Shown: positions 14,114 through 22,648, counted from the first letter of the stretch. The stretch is 35,033 nt of DNA from Candidatus Electronema sp. (GCA_026645415.1 JAPEVH010000050.1:1-35033), one strand, 5' to 3'. Numbers and translations: made by a program. Notes: a model not told the origin generated them from the letters alone.

Positions 14114-14992
14114 TCAAATTTTCTCCGCAACCCGCAGCTTGGCACTGCGGCTCCGAGGATTCTCTTGTACCTCAATTTCGCTCGGCAGAATCGGTTTTTT
14201 GGTCAATACCCTTAAATCTGGATTACTGAGAAATGCCTGCTTAACCATCCGGTCTTCTAACGAATGAAAGGTGATAATGCAAAACCGGGCACCAGAAGCC
14301 AGAAAATGAGGTGCGTCTACTAAGACCTTGGCCAAGTTATCCAGCTCCCTGTTGACCGCAATGCGCAGAGCTTGAAAAACTTTGGTGGCTGGGTGTATTT
14401 TTTTTGGCTGATATTTCCTTGGTATGGCCTGCCAGACAATTTCAGCAAGCTGTCTTGTGCTGGTTATAGGTTGGATAAGGCGAGCTTCTTCAATAAAACG
14501 AGCAATGCGACGGGCCTGCCGTTCCTCACCGTAATTATAGAAAATATCAGCTAAATCTTCTTGGCTCAAGCTGTTGATTAGATCAGCTGCGCTTGTCGGG
14601 AGCTTGCGATTCATCCGCATATCCAATGGTGCGTCAGCCATGAAGCTGAAGCCCCGTTCTGGGCTGTCGAACTGAAGCGAGGATACGCCTAAATCGAGCA
14701 AAATTCCATTCAGCGATTGTTCTGGACATTTGGCTTCTATCTGGGCGTATGAAGCTGAAATAAGCTGAAATCTATTTCCAAATTTGGTGAGCCTTGCCTG
14801 AGCAAGCTGTGCTGCTTGGTGATCCCATTCAAAACCAAAAACCTGTCCGTCTGGGTCAGAATGACGGAGAATTAACTCAGTATGACCACCAAGCCCAAGG
14901 GTGCCGTCCACATAGCGTCCGCCAGTTTTTGGTTGTAACCAATCCAGCACTTCTTGGGGTAGAACCGGAATATGCAATTTTTCATCTGTCAT
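14114..14992 (-). CDS. rsmH: 16S rRNA (cytosine(1402)-N(4))-methyltransferase
   Basis: This 292-residue protein begins MTDEKLHIPVLPQEVLDWL behind AAGG. RsmH methylates N4 of C1402 in 16S rRNA at the decoding centre. SAM-binding VDGTLGLGGHTELIL and GFEWDHQAAQLA are present. The catalytic-domain motifs are NGILLDLGVSSLQFDSPERGFSF, APLDMRMN, ATKVFQALRIAVNRELDNL and CIITFHSLEDRMVKQAF. Length is within the family norm of about 300. Normally mraZ precedes it in the division cluster; here panB does, on the same strand with a 31-bp gap. The gene leads directly into the ftsL-like and ftsI-like genes. Confidence 0.96.
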   Translation of the reverse strand: MTDEKLHIPVLPQEVLDWLQPKTGGRYVDGTLGLGGHTELILRHSDPDGQVFGFEWDHQAAQLAQARLTKFGNRFQLISASYAQIEAKCPEQSLNGILLDLGVSSLQFDSPERGFSFMADAPLDMRMNRKLPTSAADLINSLSQEDLADIFYNYGEERQARRIARFIEEARLIQPITSTRQLAEIVWQAIPRKYQPKKIHPATKVFQALRIAVNRELDNLAKVLVDAPHFLASGARFCIITFHSLEDRMVKQAFLSNPDLRVLTKKPILPSEIEVQENPRSRSAKLRVAEKI

Positions 14993-15023
14993 CTAGCCTT
15001 TTTATCGTGCCAAGCTGCTGTCG

Positions 15024-15872
15024 TCAAGAAGAACTGTCTTCTGCCTTTGCTAACAGAGCGGTAAAATCTTCTTTACTAGCAAAGCTGTGCTCTGTTCTTG
15101 GGAATGCGCCGTTCTCTACTTCACAGATATAGCCTTGCACTGCTTTTTTTATTTCTGGGGCTAAATTGACATACTGCTTGACAAAACTTGGTAGAAATTT
15201 TTCAAACAAACCAAGCAGATCATTGGTTACCAAAACTTGCCCGTCGCAGTGTGGCCCAGCTCCAATACCGATAGTTGGCACAGAAACAGTCGCGGTGATA
15301 ACTGCTGCGAGCGATGCAGGCAAAGCCTCTAACACCAAACTGAAGATCCCAACCTCTTCCAATGCCTTGGCATCAGCAAGCAGCTTGCGGGCCGCTGCCA
15401 TATCTTTACCCTGCACCTTGAAGCCACCCATTTGCCCAGCAGTCTGCGGAGTTAGGCCAATATGGCCCATAACTGGCACTCCGGCTCGCACTAAAGCCCG
15501 CACAATGGTGCAAATGTCACTACCACCTTCTACTTTGACCGCTGCGCAGCCTGCTTCTTTCATGAAGCGAAGGCCGTTAGCAACCGCCTGTTCCGCACTA
15601 ATTTGATACGAACCAAAGGGCATGTCGCCAATCACCAAGGCGCGCTCTGTGCCTCGGCTGACTGCACCAGCGTGATGGAGCATCTGCTCCATTGTCACTG
15701 GCAAGGTAGAATCATAGCCTAATACCACCATACCTAATGAGTCGCCAACTAACAGTGCATCTATGCCTGCACTCTCTAAAAGACGAGCCGTTGAGGCATC
15801 ATAGGCGGTGAGCAAAGAAATCTTCTTCTCGCCCTTCCGTTCTCGAAAGTCTTTAACTGTTATTTTTTTCAT
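15024..15872 (-). CDS. panB: 3-methyl-2-oxobutanoate hydroxymethyltransferase
   Basis: This 282-residue protein begins MKKITVKDFRERKGEKKISL. ATG at 15872 gives the standard N-terminus. PanB transfers a hydroxymethyl group from methylene-tetrahydrofolate to alpha-ketoisovalerate, the first committed step of pantothenate synthesis. Diagnostic stretches are LLTAYDASTARLLESAGID, LLVGDSLGMVVLGYDSTLPVT, VIGDMPFGSYQ, AAVKVEGG, VMGHIGLTPQTAGQMGGFKVQGK and VPTIGIGAGPHCDGQVLVTNDLLG. The reading frame is intact and of usual length (about 265-280). The rest of the pantothenate pathway (panC, panD) is not adjacent. It shares strand and close spacing with rsmH, so it may be transcribed with the division genes. 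Confidence 0.96.
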   Translation of the reverse strand: MKKITVKDFRERKGEKKISLLTAYDASTARLLESAGIDALLVGDSLGMVVLGYDSTLPVTMEQMLHHAGAVSRGTERALVIGDMPFGSYQISAEQAVANGLRFMKEAGCAAVKVEGGSDICTIVRALVRAGVPVMGHIGLTPQTAGQMGGFKVQGKDMAAARKLLADAKALEEVGIFSLVLEALPASLAAVITATVSVPTIGIGAGPHCDGQVLVTNDLLGLFEKFLPSFVKQYVNLAPEIKKAVQGYICEVENGAFPRTEHSFASKEDFTALLAKAEDSSS

Positions 15873-15982
15873 AAAATCTCTATGGCCGACCCCATTCAAT
15901 GTCTCTGATTTTTAGCAGGCCAATTCTCCATAACTAACGTACCGTCTGGTATGGCTGGTTCTGAACTGTATGCAGTTAAATC

Positions 15983-18121
15983 TTATCCCAGTAATAGCCC
16001 AATCTGAAAAATAGTGACAGCAAGCAGTGACGCGACTGAAGTATTAAAGGCTATAGAGAACGCTGCCCATTTCCAAGAACCGCTCTCTTTCGCAATAGCA
16101 ACAACTGTGACAAAGCACGGGGCGTAGAACATAACAAAAATAAGAAAAGCCAATGCTGTGGCACGATTCCAATGAGGATCAGACGCTAATCGTTCTTTAA
16201 GCGGAGCAGCATTTTCTGGATCCGTTTCACCAAGTGAATAAGCTGTACCCAAGGTGGAGATGATGACCTCTTTGGCAGCAAAACCACCTAACAGAGCAAT
16301 ATTAGTGCGCCAATCAAAACCAGCATACTGACTGAGCGGTTCTATTGCGAGGCCAATTCGTCCAGCAATGGAATTCCGTAGACCAGCCTCAGCCTCCTGT
16401 TGTGAGATCTGTTCTAACTGCTCTGGTGAAGCAGCGGCTCTAACCCGCATTGCGGCAAAGTCCTCAGCCTGATTCGCAGGCAGGCCCGGATAGGTCATCA
16501 TCGCCCAAAGCAAAATAGAGATACCGAGAATCACAGTACCTGCTTTTTTCATATACTGCCACGTTCGCTCCCAAGTATGGATTAAGAGGCCCCGGATTGT
16601 GGGGAAACGATAGGGCGGTAACTCCATAACAAAGGGCGTTGATTCGCCACGCAGCACGGTGAGGCGGAGGAATTTGGCGGCCAACAGGGCAACCAGCCAA
16701 GTCAACAAGGTTGCTGCAAACATGTATTCGGTCTGATGATTGGTAAAAAAAGCAGCAATGATGAGGGTCAGAACCGGCAATTTAGCTCCGCAGTTCATAA
16801 AAGGTACGGTAAGCAAAGTGGCCATCCGCTCTTTGGGCGAACGTAAGGTGCGGGCGGCAAACACACCTGGTACGGCGCAGCCACCGGCAATGCCGCCAGA
16901 AACAATAAAGGGCATGACCGAGGAGCCGTGCAGACCGAAAAAATGAAAAATTCGGTCCATCATAAAGGCTGCCCGAGCCAGATAACCGGAATCCTCCAGC
17001 ACGGCAATGCCGAAAAACATGAACATGATGATCGGCACAAAGCCCAGCACCCCGCCCGCGCCGTTAATGACCCCCGCAATGAGCATGGACTTGATCGGGC
17101 CGTCTGGCAGTGCGGCATCAGCAACGCGGCCAAACGCATCAAAAAGTAAAGAAAGCCAATCAACTAAAAAAGCAGACCAGCCAAAGGTAAAACTGTAGAG
17201 ACCAAAGAGAATCGCAGCCATGAGCAAGGGGCCAAGCAAACGATGCGTAACAACTTTATCTATTTTATCAGAGGCATAAAGGCGGTCTTCATTAAAAGCT
17301 CTTGCCACTACGCCTTGGCGAAGAATTGATTTGATAAAGCCGTAGCGATGATCAGCAATCACCGCTTCAGGATAGGCATCAAGCGTGCTGCGCAGATGCT
17401 GGGTCACATTTTCGCTGCGACTGAGGAGTTGCTGCCCAGTTACAGGATCTGCCTGCATAATCCTGCTAATGATCTGCTCGTCATTTTCCAAAATTTTCAG
17501 AGCAATCCAACGAGGCGGAAAAATTCCCGCCAGCAGACTGTTTTCTTGGATCAAGGGAATAAAATAGCGCAAGGCATTGTCAATATCTGAGCCGTAGCGG
17601 AGCAGGGCCTGTTGCTGCTCCTGCTCTCGGCTGACTGCGACCGCCGCATCGAGCAACTCGGTAACGCCTCTGCCAGTGCGAGCAATAATCGGCACTACCG
17701 GCACTCCAAGCAGCCTGCTCAGTTCAGTAGCATCAATCGTGATGCCTCGTTTTTCTGCCGCATCGATCATATTCAGGGCAATCACCAAAGGGACACCCAG
17801 CTCTAAAAATTGGCAGGTCAGATACAGATTGCGCTCCAGATTAACCGCATCAACAATATTAACGACTACATCTGGCTTTTCATTGACTAAATAATCGCGG
17901 GCAACCAGTTCCTCAACAGAATACGCTGTCAGAGAATAGGTGCCAGGTAAGTCTACAACCTTGACTTTCCACTCTTTATGACTGAAAAAACCTTCTTTTT
18001 TTTCTACGGTCACGCCAGGATAATTTCCTACGTGTTGGCGTGCCCCGGTCAGTTGATTGAATAAGGTCGTTTTACCGGCATTAGGATTCCCAGCCAAGGC
18101 AAGATGAATTGATGTATTCAC
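15983..18121 (-). CDS. feoB: Ferrous iron transport protein B
   Basis: This 712-residue inner-membrane Fe2+ transporter has an N-terminal GTPase domain. The start is GTG at 18121 (MNTSIHLALAGNPNAGKTTL). G1 is GNPNAGKT (11-18), switch I is around GNYPGVTVEKKEG, G3 is DLPGTYSL (from 57) and G4 is NMID (about 118). The polytopic domain carries the two gate regions with the family's Cys motifs: GGAVPG-type SGGIAGGCAVPGVFAARTL followed by PFMNCGAKLPVLTL, and the C-terminal FYAPCFVTVVAIAKESG. It also keeps the LLGGFAAKEVIISTLGT loop. Size is typical. It is the last gene of the feoA/Cys-rich protein/feoB operon, which suits an organism living with plentiful ferrous iron under anoxia. Confidence 0.96.
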   Translation of the reverse strand: MNTSIHLALAGNPNAGKTTLFNQLTGARQHVGNYPGVTVEKKEGFFSHKEWKVKVVDLPGTYSLTAYSVEELVARDYLVNEKPDVVVNIVDAVNLERNLYLTCQFLELGVPLVIALNMIDAAEKRGITIDATELSRLLGVPVVPIIARTGRGVTELLDAAVAVSREQEQQQALLRYGSDIDNALRYFIPLIQENSLLAGIFPPRWIALKILENDEQIISRIMQADPVTGQQLLSRSENVTQHLRSTLDAYPEAVIADHRYGFIKSILRQGVVARAFNEDRLYASDKIDKVVTHRLLGPLLMAAILFGLYSFTFGWSAFLVDWLSLLFDAFGRVADAALPDGPIKSMLIAGVINGAGGVLGFVPIIMFMFFGIAVLEDSGYLARAAFMMDRIFHFFGLHGSSVMPFIVSGGIAGGCAVPGVFAARTLRSPKERMATLLTVPFMNCGAKLPVLTLIIAAFFTNHQTEYMFAATLLTWLVALLAAKFLRLTVLRGESTPFVMELPPYRFPTIRGLLIHTWERTWQYMKKAGTVILGISILLWAMMTYPGLPANQAEDFAAMRVRAAASPEQLEQISQQEAEAGLRNSIAGRIGLAIEPLSQYAGFDWRTNIALLGGFAAKEVIISTLGTAYSLGETDPENAAPLKERLASDPHWNRATALAFLIFVMFYAPCFVTVVAIAKESGSWKWAAFSIAFNTSVASLLAVTIFQIGLLLG

Positions 18122-18169
18122 AGGCTATCTTTGCGGTTGAAGGAGCGGCTCATAAAAATATGGAGCGAT

Positions 18170-18343
18170 TCAGCCGCAGGCGTTTGTGTCCTTATCAGGA
18201 TCTTGTTTTTGGGGAGATTGACATGCTCCAGAGCTACAGTCTGAACAGCCGCCGCAGTTACCAGAACGAAAGGTGCGCAAGAACCGGCGCGCGAGCCAGA
18301 TAAGCACTACAATAACAATGAGCGCAATCAGGAGATGTTGCAT
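18170..18343 (-). CDS. FeoB-associated Cys-rich membrane protein
   Basis: This 57-residue protein was found between feoA and feoB. It begins MQHLLIALIVIVVLIWLARR, a short membrane helix followed by a basic stretch FLRTFRSG. A Cys cluster, NCGGCSDCSSGACQ, follows, with one more Cys near the end (NACG). This matches the small FeoB-associated Cys-rich membrane protein family, encoded beside feoB in many anaerobes and thought to assist iron delivery or act like FeoC. ATG at 18343 lies two bases after the feoA stop, and the stop is 48 bases before the feoB GTG, so all three genes form one operon. Confidence 0.88.
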   Translation of the reverse strand: MQHLLIALIVIVVLIWLARRFLRTFRSGNCGGCSDCSSGACQSPQKQDPDKDTNACG

Positions 18344-18345
18344 GA

Positions 18346-18645
18346 TCAGGCTGGTTCAACAAAGATATTTGCTGCAGTTAGTTCGTCCAAACTGAGTGTA
18401 CCACCATTAACTTTAACGACACAATGCCGTCGGCCTTGGCTGGGACAAAATGGTTCGAGAACAGCGCCGGGCAGCACACCCAAGCTGGCCATTCGCCCAC
18501 AGATGCTTCGGTCACCAAGGATCTTGCAGACCCTCACCCGCCGACAGCCGCAGCATTCGGATAAGGGACGCATCTCAATAGAAGAGGAGCGCATTTTCTT
18601 TCGCCCACAACCTCCTCTTCCTTTGCCAAATAGACAATAGAACAT
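18346..18645 (-). CDS. feoA: FeoA-family protein with Cys-rich N-terminus
   Basis: This 99-residue protein begins MFYCLFGKGRGGCGRKKMRS. The FeoA SH3-like domain spans roughly residues 25-98: MRPLSECCGCRRVRVCKILGDRSICGRMASLGVLPGAVLEPFCPSQGRRHCVVKVNGGTLSLDELTAANI. It keeps the RMASLGVLPG turn and the final LSLDEL pattern. FeoA interacts with FeoB to promote Fe2+ uptake. The N-terminal extension and several extra cysteines (C-C-GC, VC, IC, HC) are unusual for a family whose members are about 75 residues long. They suggest metal or redox sensing; that is inference. An internal ATG at codon 18 could give a standard-length product, so the true start is not fully certain. Confidence 0.82.
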   Translation of the reverse strand: MFYCLFGKGRGGCGRKKMRSSSIEMRPLSECCGCRRVRVCKILGDRSICGRMASLGVLPGAVLEPFCPSQGRRHCVVKVNGGTLSLDELTAANIFVEPA

Positions 18646-18723
18646 TCCAGTTTCCAGTTTGCGGTTATTTTGCTGCCAGAAAACCTCTACTTTCCGGCAT
18701 TCTTTTTTTGTAAATAATAAATA

Positions 18724-18742
18724 TTGTCAACAGCCTTGACAA
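18724..18742. promoter_or_regulatory. Inverted repeat in the feoA / pstS-like divergent control region
   Basis: TTGTCAA (18724-18730) and TTGACAA (18736-18742) are perfect 7-bp arms around CAGCC. Each arm contains a -35-like TTGACA on one strand. The site lies about 80 bases upstream of feoA, so it may be a regulator site or overlap its promoter. It does not resemble a Fur or Pho box. The rest of 18646-18919 shows no gene. Confidence 0.4.
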
Positions 18743-18919
18743 GGGATTTTTTTCTAACAGCCTTTTCCCTCTCACATCTTCCTCTCTTCTGACGTTTTTC
18801 TCTTCTTATCCTAATATATTCTGAACATTTTTTTTCAAGTATAGCCCCGACAGGATGCCCCGAATCTTTTTGCAGATACGGGATAAAAGTATAACGAAAA
18901 CACGTTAGGGAGAATATAG

Positions 18920-20335
18920 ATGAAGAAAAGCAAGACCGTATGGCTGCTATCGCTTGCGACAGTTTGCTTTAGCACTGCATTCAGTACGCACAATAGCTTT
19001 GCTCTTCAGCAAAAGCGGGAAACCATACTCCGGCTACATGGCTCCAATACCATTGGTGCCGAGCTGGGGCCTGATCTTGCTGTAGCGTTTATGAAAAAGA
19101 TTGGCGCGGATACAGTTAAACGAATTGACCTCAAGCCTGGTACAGAGGCAACTATAGAGGGATTCTTTACAAATGGCGACATAACCAGAGTTATCGAAGT
19201 GAGAGCACACGGTTCTTCAACTGGATTTGAAGGATTGAAGAATAAACAGTGCGATATAGGCATGGCTTCCCGCAAGATTAAGGACGAGGAAGTAGAAGAG
19301 CTTGCCTCTTATGGCGACATGACCAGTAATGCCTGTGAGCATGTGCTGGCTATGGATGGAGTCGCAGTCATTGTTAATCACGCCAATGCCGCTGTCTCTA
19401 AGATGACTTTTACTCAGCTTGCTAATATCTTTTCTGGCGACATCAAAGACTGGTCTGAAATTGGCTGGAAAGATGGCCTGATTAACATCCAAGCGCGGGA
19501 TGAGAATTCTGGCACCAATGATACGTTTCAGCATGTGGTTCTTGGCAAGAAAAAGCTGGCAGCATCTGCTACACGTTGGGACTCCAATGAGAAACTCTCT
19601 GATACCGTAAATGCTGATGCTCTTGCTATTGGCTACTGTGGTCTCCCTTATGTGAAATACAACAAGGCACTGGCGATCTCTGATAGCGGCCCAGCTATTC
19701 GGCCAACCGTCTTTACTGTTGCGACAGAGGATTATCCAGTTAGCCGTCGTTTGTATTTATATACTCCAGCTATCCCTGAAAATCCATACACGCAAGATTT
19801 CATTGCTTTTGCCTTAGGGAGAGAAGGGCAAGAGATGGTTAAAAGACATAAATTTGTTGACCTAACTATCTCTGCTGAGGAGCATCATATTGAAGTCTCT
19901 CCAGGCATTAATCAGAATTACCAGGTGCTGTATAAATACCTAACCGGAGTACGGGGTGCAAAAAGACTCTCGACCAACTTCCATTTTAAAGGGAAAAGCC
20001 TTGAATTGGATAGCAGAGCAACCCGCGATGTCGAGAGAATGGTCAATTTCCTTGCTGATAATGGTATGAAAGAAGTTATTCTGGCTGGCTTTTCAGATCG
20101 TGAGGAGAATGCTGTCAGCAATATTGAAGGACGGCCTATAGATAACAATTATACTGAAAGCCTTGAGAGTTCCTGTAAGCGGGCACAAGCAGTCCAAGAG
20201 GAGCTACGTTCTCGAGGTGTCAGCGTACTCAATGTTCTCTGCGTTGGCAGTGAGATGCCCATTGCCTCTAATGCCACTGAATTGGGCCGAGCAAAGAACC
20301 GTCGTGTTGAAATCTGGGTGAAATCTATAAAATGA
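18920..20335 (+). CDS. PstS-like phosphate-binding protein fused to OmpA-like domain
   Basis: This 471-residue exported protein starts at ATG 18920 behind GGGAGAATATAG. A signal peptide (MKKSKTVWLLSLATVCFSTA to about NSFA) precedes a PBP-like domain. HGSNTIGAELGPDLAVAFM, RAHGSSTGFEGL, CDIGMASRKIKDEE, FSGDIKDWSEIG and RDENSGTNDTFQHVVLG correspond to the phosphate-contacting loops of PstS-type proteins. From about residue 350 an OmpA C-terminal domain follows (FHFKGKSLELDSRATRDVERM, GFSDREENAVSN, LGRAKNRRVEIWV), predicted to bind peptidoglycan. The combination suggests a phosphate-binding or sensing protein tethered to the cell wall rather than a soluble ABC transporter subunit. No pstCAB is adjacent, but a PhoB-like regulator and a porin lie downstream. 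Fused proteins of this type are known in several Proteobacteria-like genomes. Confidence 0.88.
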   Translation: MKKSKTVWLLSLATVCFSTAFSTHNSFALQQKRETILRLHGSNTIGAELGPDLAVAFMKKIGADTVKRIDLKPGTEATIEGFFTNGDITRVIEVRAHGSSTGFEGLKNKQCDIGMASRKIKDEEVEELASYGDMTSNACEHVLAMDGVAVIVNHANAAVSKMTFTQLANIFSGDIKDWSEIGWKDGLINIQARDENSGTNDTFQHVVLGKKKLAASATRWDSNEKLSDTVNADALAIGYCGLPYVKYNKALAISDSGPAIRPTVFTVATEDYPVSRRLYLYTPAIPENPYTQDFIAFALGREGQEMVKRHKFVDLTISAEEHHIEVSPGINQNYQVLYKYLTGVRGAKRLSTNFHFKGKSLELDSRATRDVERMVNFLADNGMKEVILAGFSDREENAVSNIEGRPIDNNYTESLESSCKRAQAVQEELRSRGVSVLNVLCVGSEMPIASNATELGRAKNRRVEIWVKSIK

Positions 20336-20391
20336 TGATTCTCCAGTTGAATCTTGTCAGCCACTACTTTTCAAGTAATCTCGAATATGGT

Positions 20392-20561
20392 ATCGAAATT
20401 GGTTCGAGTTAGTACTCGAAATTGGTTCGAGTTAGTACTCGAAATTGGTTCGAGTTAGTACTCGAAATTGGTTCGAGTTAGTACTCGATATTGGTTCGAG
20501 TTAGTACTCGAAATTGGTTCGAGTTAGTACTCGATATTGGTTCGAGTTAGTACTCGAGATT
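20392..20561. repeat. Tandem array of 23-bp hyphenated palindromes (array 1)
   Basis: Seven repeats occur with exact 23-bp spacing; GGTTCGAG begins at 20401, 20424, 20447, 20470, 20493, 20516 and 20539. Each unit has arms CTCGAA and TTCGAG separated alternately by ATTGG and TTAGTA, so every arm can pair with the neighbour on either side. Two units carry GATATT instead of GAAATT. The array lies between the PstS-OmpA gene stop and the next start, with no coding frame. The whole gap 20336-20625 holds nothing else recognisable. Confidence 0.95.
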
Positions 20562-20625
20562 AATCTGATTAGAGCACGCTGAAAAACTGATGAATGGCCC
20601 AACCCTTTTTCAGAAGGAGAAAATG

Positions 20626-20826
20626 ATGCCCATTCAAGCCATACTGCCGGAGAAAATTGAAAGCACACTAGAACGGGCTTTGGAAAAAGCTGCCAAGATA
20701 ATCTGTACCCTTAAATGCGGACGCTGCCCAATGCAGGAAGAAAATTTCCCTGGCTGTCCCTGTTCCTGCCATGAGGATATTATCCCTTGGCAGTGCTGGG
20801 TCTCTTATCTGCGAGCAACAACATAA
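20626..20826 (+). CDS. Small Cys-rich cytoplasmic protein
   Basis: This 66-residue protein begins MPIQAILPEKIESTLERALE. The second of two adjacent ATGs is preferred because AAGGAG lies six bases before it. After a helical N-terminus comes a cysteine cluster: CTLKCGRCPMQ, then GCPCSCHED and WQC, eight Cys in about 35 residues. It has no signal peptide or membrane helix. Zinc or Fe-S binding is likely, but no family is recognised. It is followed after 19 bases by another Cys-rich protein of the two-CW type in the same direction, so the two may be co-expressed and act together. Confidence 0.6.
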   Translation: MPIQAILPEKIESTLERALEKAAKIICTLKCGRCPMQEENFPGCPCSCHEDIIPWQCWVSYLRATT

Positions 20827-20845
20827 TCAAGAGGAACAAGAAGAA

Positions 20846-21211
20846 ATGACCGAATATTCTGATTTCCGGCAGCATGATAGTCATCCCAGTTCAACTGGCC
20901 AAAAAATCAAGTTGAACTGCTGGGAGTTCAGGAAGTGTGGCCGAGAGCCGGGAGGAACAAAGGTTGCTCAGTTAGAGACCTGCCCGGCAGCAGTTGAATC
21001 ACGGGCCGACGGCATTCATAGTGGAATAAATGGCGGACGCTGCTGCTGGGCAGTGACAGCAGCACTACGTCAGAAAGGTATCTGTATGGAACAGGCTGGT
21101 ATTGGCTGTAATGGTTGCGACTTTTATCGGTTGGTCAGGAGCGAAGAGGAACAGAGACTTACGCTGAGATATATCCAGCCTGCTTTCCAGCATAGAGCGA
21201 ATAGCTTCTAA
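20846..21211 (+). CDS. Two-CW domain protein
   Basis: This 121-residue protein begins MTEYSDFRQHDSHPS. ATG at 20846 is preceded by GAGGAACAAGAAG. After about 25 polar residues comes a two-CW domain. It reads LNCWEFRKCGREPGG, then TCPAAV, NGGRCCWAVTAAL, and CNGCDFYRLVRSEE. These are the paired Cys-Trp motifs and regularly spaced cysteines that name the domain. Two-CW domains occur in deltaproteobacterial-type genomes alone or attached to signalling proteins and probably bind a metal or Fe-S cluster; no biochemical role is established. Here it stands alone downstream of another Cys-rich small protein and upstream of a porin gene. Confidence 0.8.
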   Translation: MTEYSDFRQHDSHPSSTGQKIKLNCWEFRKCGREPGGTKVAQLETCPAAVESRADGIHSGINGGRCCWAVTAALRQKGICMEQAGIGCNGCDFYRLVRSEEEQRLTLRYIQPAFQHRANSF

Positions 21212-21326
21212 AAGGAGCAGCTTTTTTATCTGATTCTCATCTCTGCTTAACCATTTTCTAATACTTGTAGATTAGTTTGACATGGCAAAGAACATGCAGG
21301 TTCCCCTACGTAGCAAGGCAACCAGC

Positions 21327-21346
21327 GCACAGCCCCTGCGCTGTGC
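21327..21346. promoter_or_regulatory. Short stem-loop in the porin gene leader
   Basis: GCACAGC (21327-21333) and GCTGTGC (21340-21346) form a seven-bp stem with a six-base loop about 90 bases before the porin start. It does not fit a riboswitch class that I recognise. Confidence 0.3.
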
Positions 21347-21438
21347 TGCGTGGGGAGCTGGCATTGTCCTAAAAGATGACACAGAAGAGTCATTTGCTTC
21401 CATGAAGAACTTTTTCAGGTATGAAAAGGAGAGGAGAG

Positions 21439-22572
21439 ATGAAGGAAATACAGGTAAAAAGCACGATCAGTGTTCTTACTGGAGCGATGCTGCTTGGTGC
21501 GGTTACTGGAGCTTCTGCCTTGGAGATCCAATCTGGCAGTGACAAGGTTGAACTGACCCTGAAAGGGCATATCAACCGAGCCGTTATGTTTGTTGATGAT
21601 GGCCATGACACTAAAACATTCCATGTTGACAACACCAATTCTGAAAGCAGACTGACACTGCTTGGCAAGGTGAAGGCAACAGAAAAGTTAGATGTTGGCG
21701 GCACCTTTGAAGTGCAATGGCAGGCTAATCCTTCTGACAAAGTGTCTATGAAGGAAGAGACCATTGCTGGCGAATTTAAAGAGCGCGTCATGGAAGTTTG
21801 GTTTGACACCAAAGGCGTAGGTAAATTCTCCTTAGGCCGGGGTAATATGGCCTCCAATGATAGCTCAGAAGTTGATTTGTCTGGCACTGATCTAGCGGGC
21901 AACTCTGGCGTGGCTGATCTTGGCGGTGGTTTTGAATTTTATAACCCAGATGCAGACCCCGAAGCAGCGGACAGCAGCTTGACTGTTAGCAACGTATTTG
22001 ATCAGATGGATGGCCTGAGCCGGAGAAATCGTGTTCGCTACGACACGCCAAAATTTGCCGGTTTCAGCTTAGGCGTTTCGGCGGGCGAAAAGGAAATGGT
22101 TGATGCAGCCCTGACCTATTCTGGGGAATTTGCTGGGGCAACATTTCAAGCAGCCTTAGCATGGTCTGACCCTGGCGAAGATAAGGACTATAATCAGATC
22201 AACGGCTCTGCCTCTCTGCTGCTGCCAATTGGTTTGAATTTTACTGCTGCCGCTGGCAGCCGCGACTTAGACAATATGCCTGCTGGTGGTGATGATCCTG
22301 TTTTCACCTATGGTAAGATTGGCTGGAAGTTTGATCAGCTTCTTCCCTGTGGTTCTACCGCAATATCTGTAGATTATGGCGTGTACGAAAACATCAAGCA
22401 TCAAGACATGGGCGAGAAAGGTACTGCTTATGGCCTCCAGCTTGTTCAGAAGCTGTCTGACTGGAATACTGAGCTATTTGCCGCCTATCGTAATGTTGAA
22501 CTTGCGGATGATACAAACGCATCTTACGACGATATTTCTCTTGTCATGCTTGGTGCTCGGCTTAAGTTTTAG
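21439..22572 (+). CDS. Outer-membrane porin
   Basis: This 377-residue protein begins MKEIQVKSTISVLTGAMLLG. ATG at 21439 follows GGAGAGGAGAG. A signal peptide is cleaved near GASA. The mature part starts LEIQSGSDKVELTLKGHINRAV, the first strand of a 16-stranded general porin, and continues with alternating strands such as RLTLLGKVKATEKLDVGGTFEVQW, VWFDTKGVGKFSLGRG, NRVRYDTPKFAGFSLGVSAG and AISVDYGVYE. It ends MLGARLKF with the C-terminal Phe recognised by the BAM complex. The long acidic segment around DLSGTDLAGNSGVADLGGG corresponds to the constriction-loop area. Ion selectivity cannot be deduced. It is a single-gene unit with a clear terminator. Confidence 0.9.
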   Translation: MKEIQVKSTISVLTGAMLLGAVTGASALEIQSGSDKVELTLKGHINRAVMFVDDGHDTKTFHVDNTNSESRLTLLGKVKATEKLDVGGTFEVQWQANPSDKVSMKEETIAGEFKERVMEVWFDTKGVGKFSLGRGNMASNDSSEVDLSGTDLAGNSGVADLGGGFEFYNPDADPEAADSSLTVSNVFDQMDGLSRRNRVRYDTPKFAGFSLGVSAGEKEMVDAALTYSGEFAGATFQAALAWSDPGEDKDYNQINGSASLLLPIGLNFTAAAGSRDLDNMPAGGDDPVFTYGKIGWKFDQLLPCGSTAISVDYGVYENIKHQDMGEKGTAYGLQLVQKLSDWNTELFAAYRNVELADDTNASYDDISLVMLGARLKF

Positions 22573-22607
22573 GAAGACGTAGAAAGAACGTTTGTGCTAA
22601 GGTCTCT

Positions 22608-22648
22608 AACCAGCTTAGATCGTTTTAGGTCTAAGCTGGTTGTTTTGT
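22608..22648 (+). terminator. Rho-independent terminator after the porin gene
   Basis: AACCAGCTTAGA (22608-22619) and TCTAAGCTGGTT (22630-22641) are perfect 12-bp arms with a ten-base loop, followed by GTTTTG. Confidence 0.82.

Noticed and set aside
21282..21542. 86-codon frame overlapping the porin start, and a c-di-GMP riboswitch in the leader
   Set aside because: The frame is a shadow of the signal-peptide region; the leader stem-loop does not match the GEMM core.
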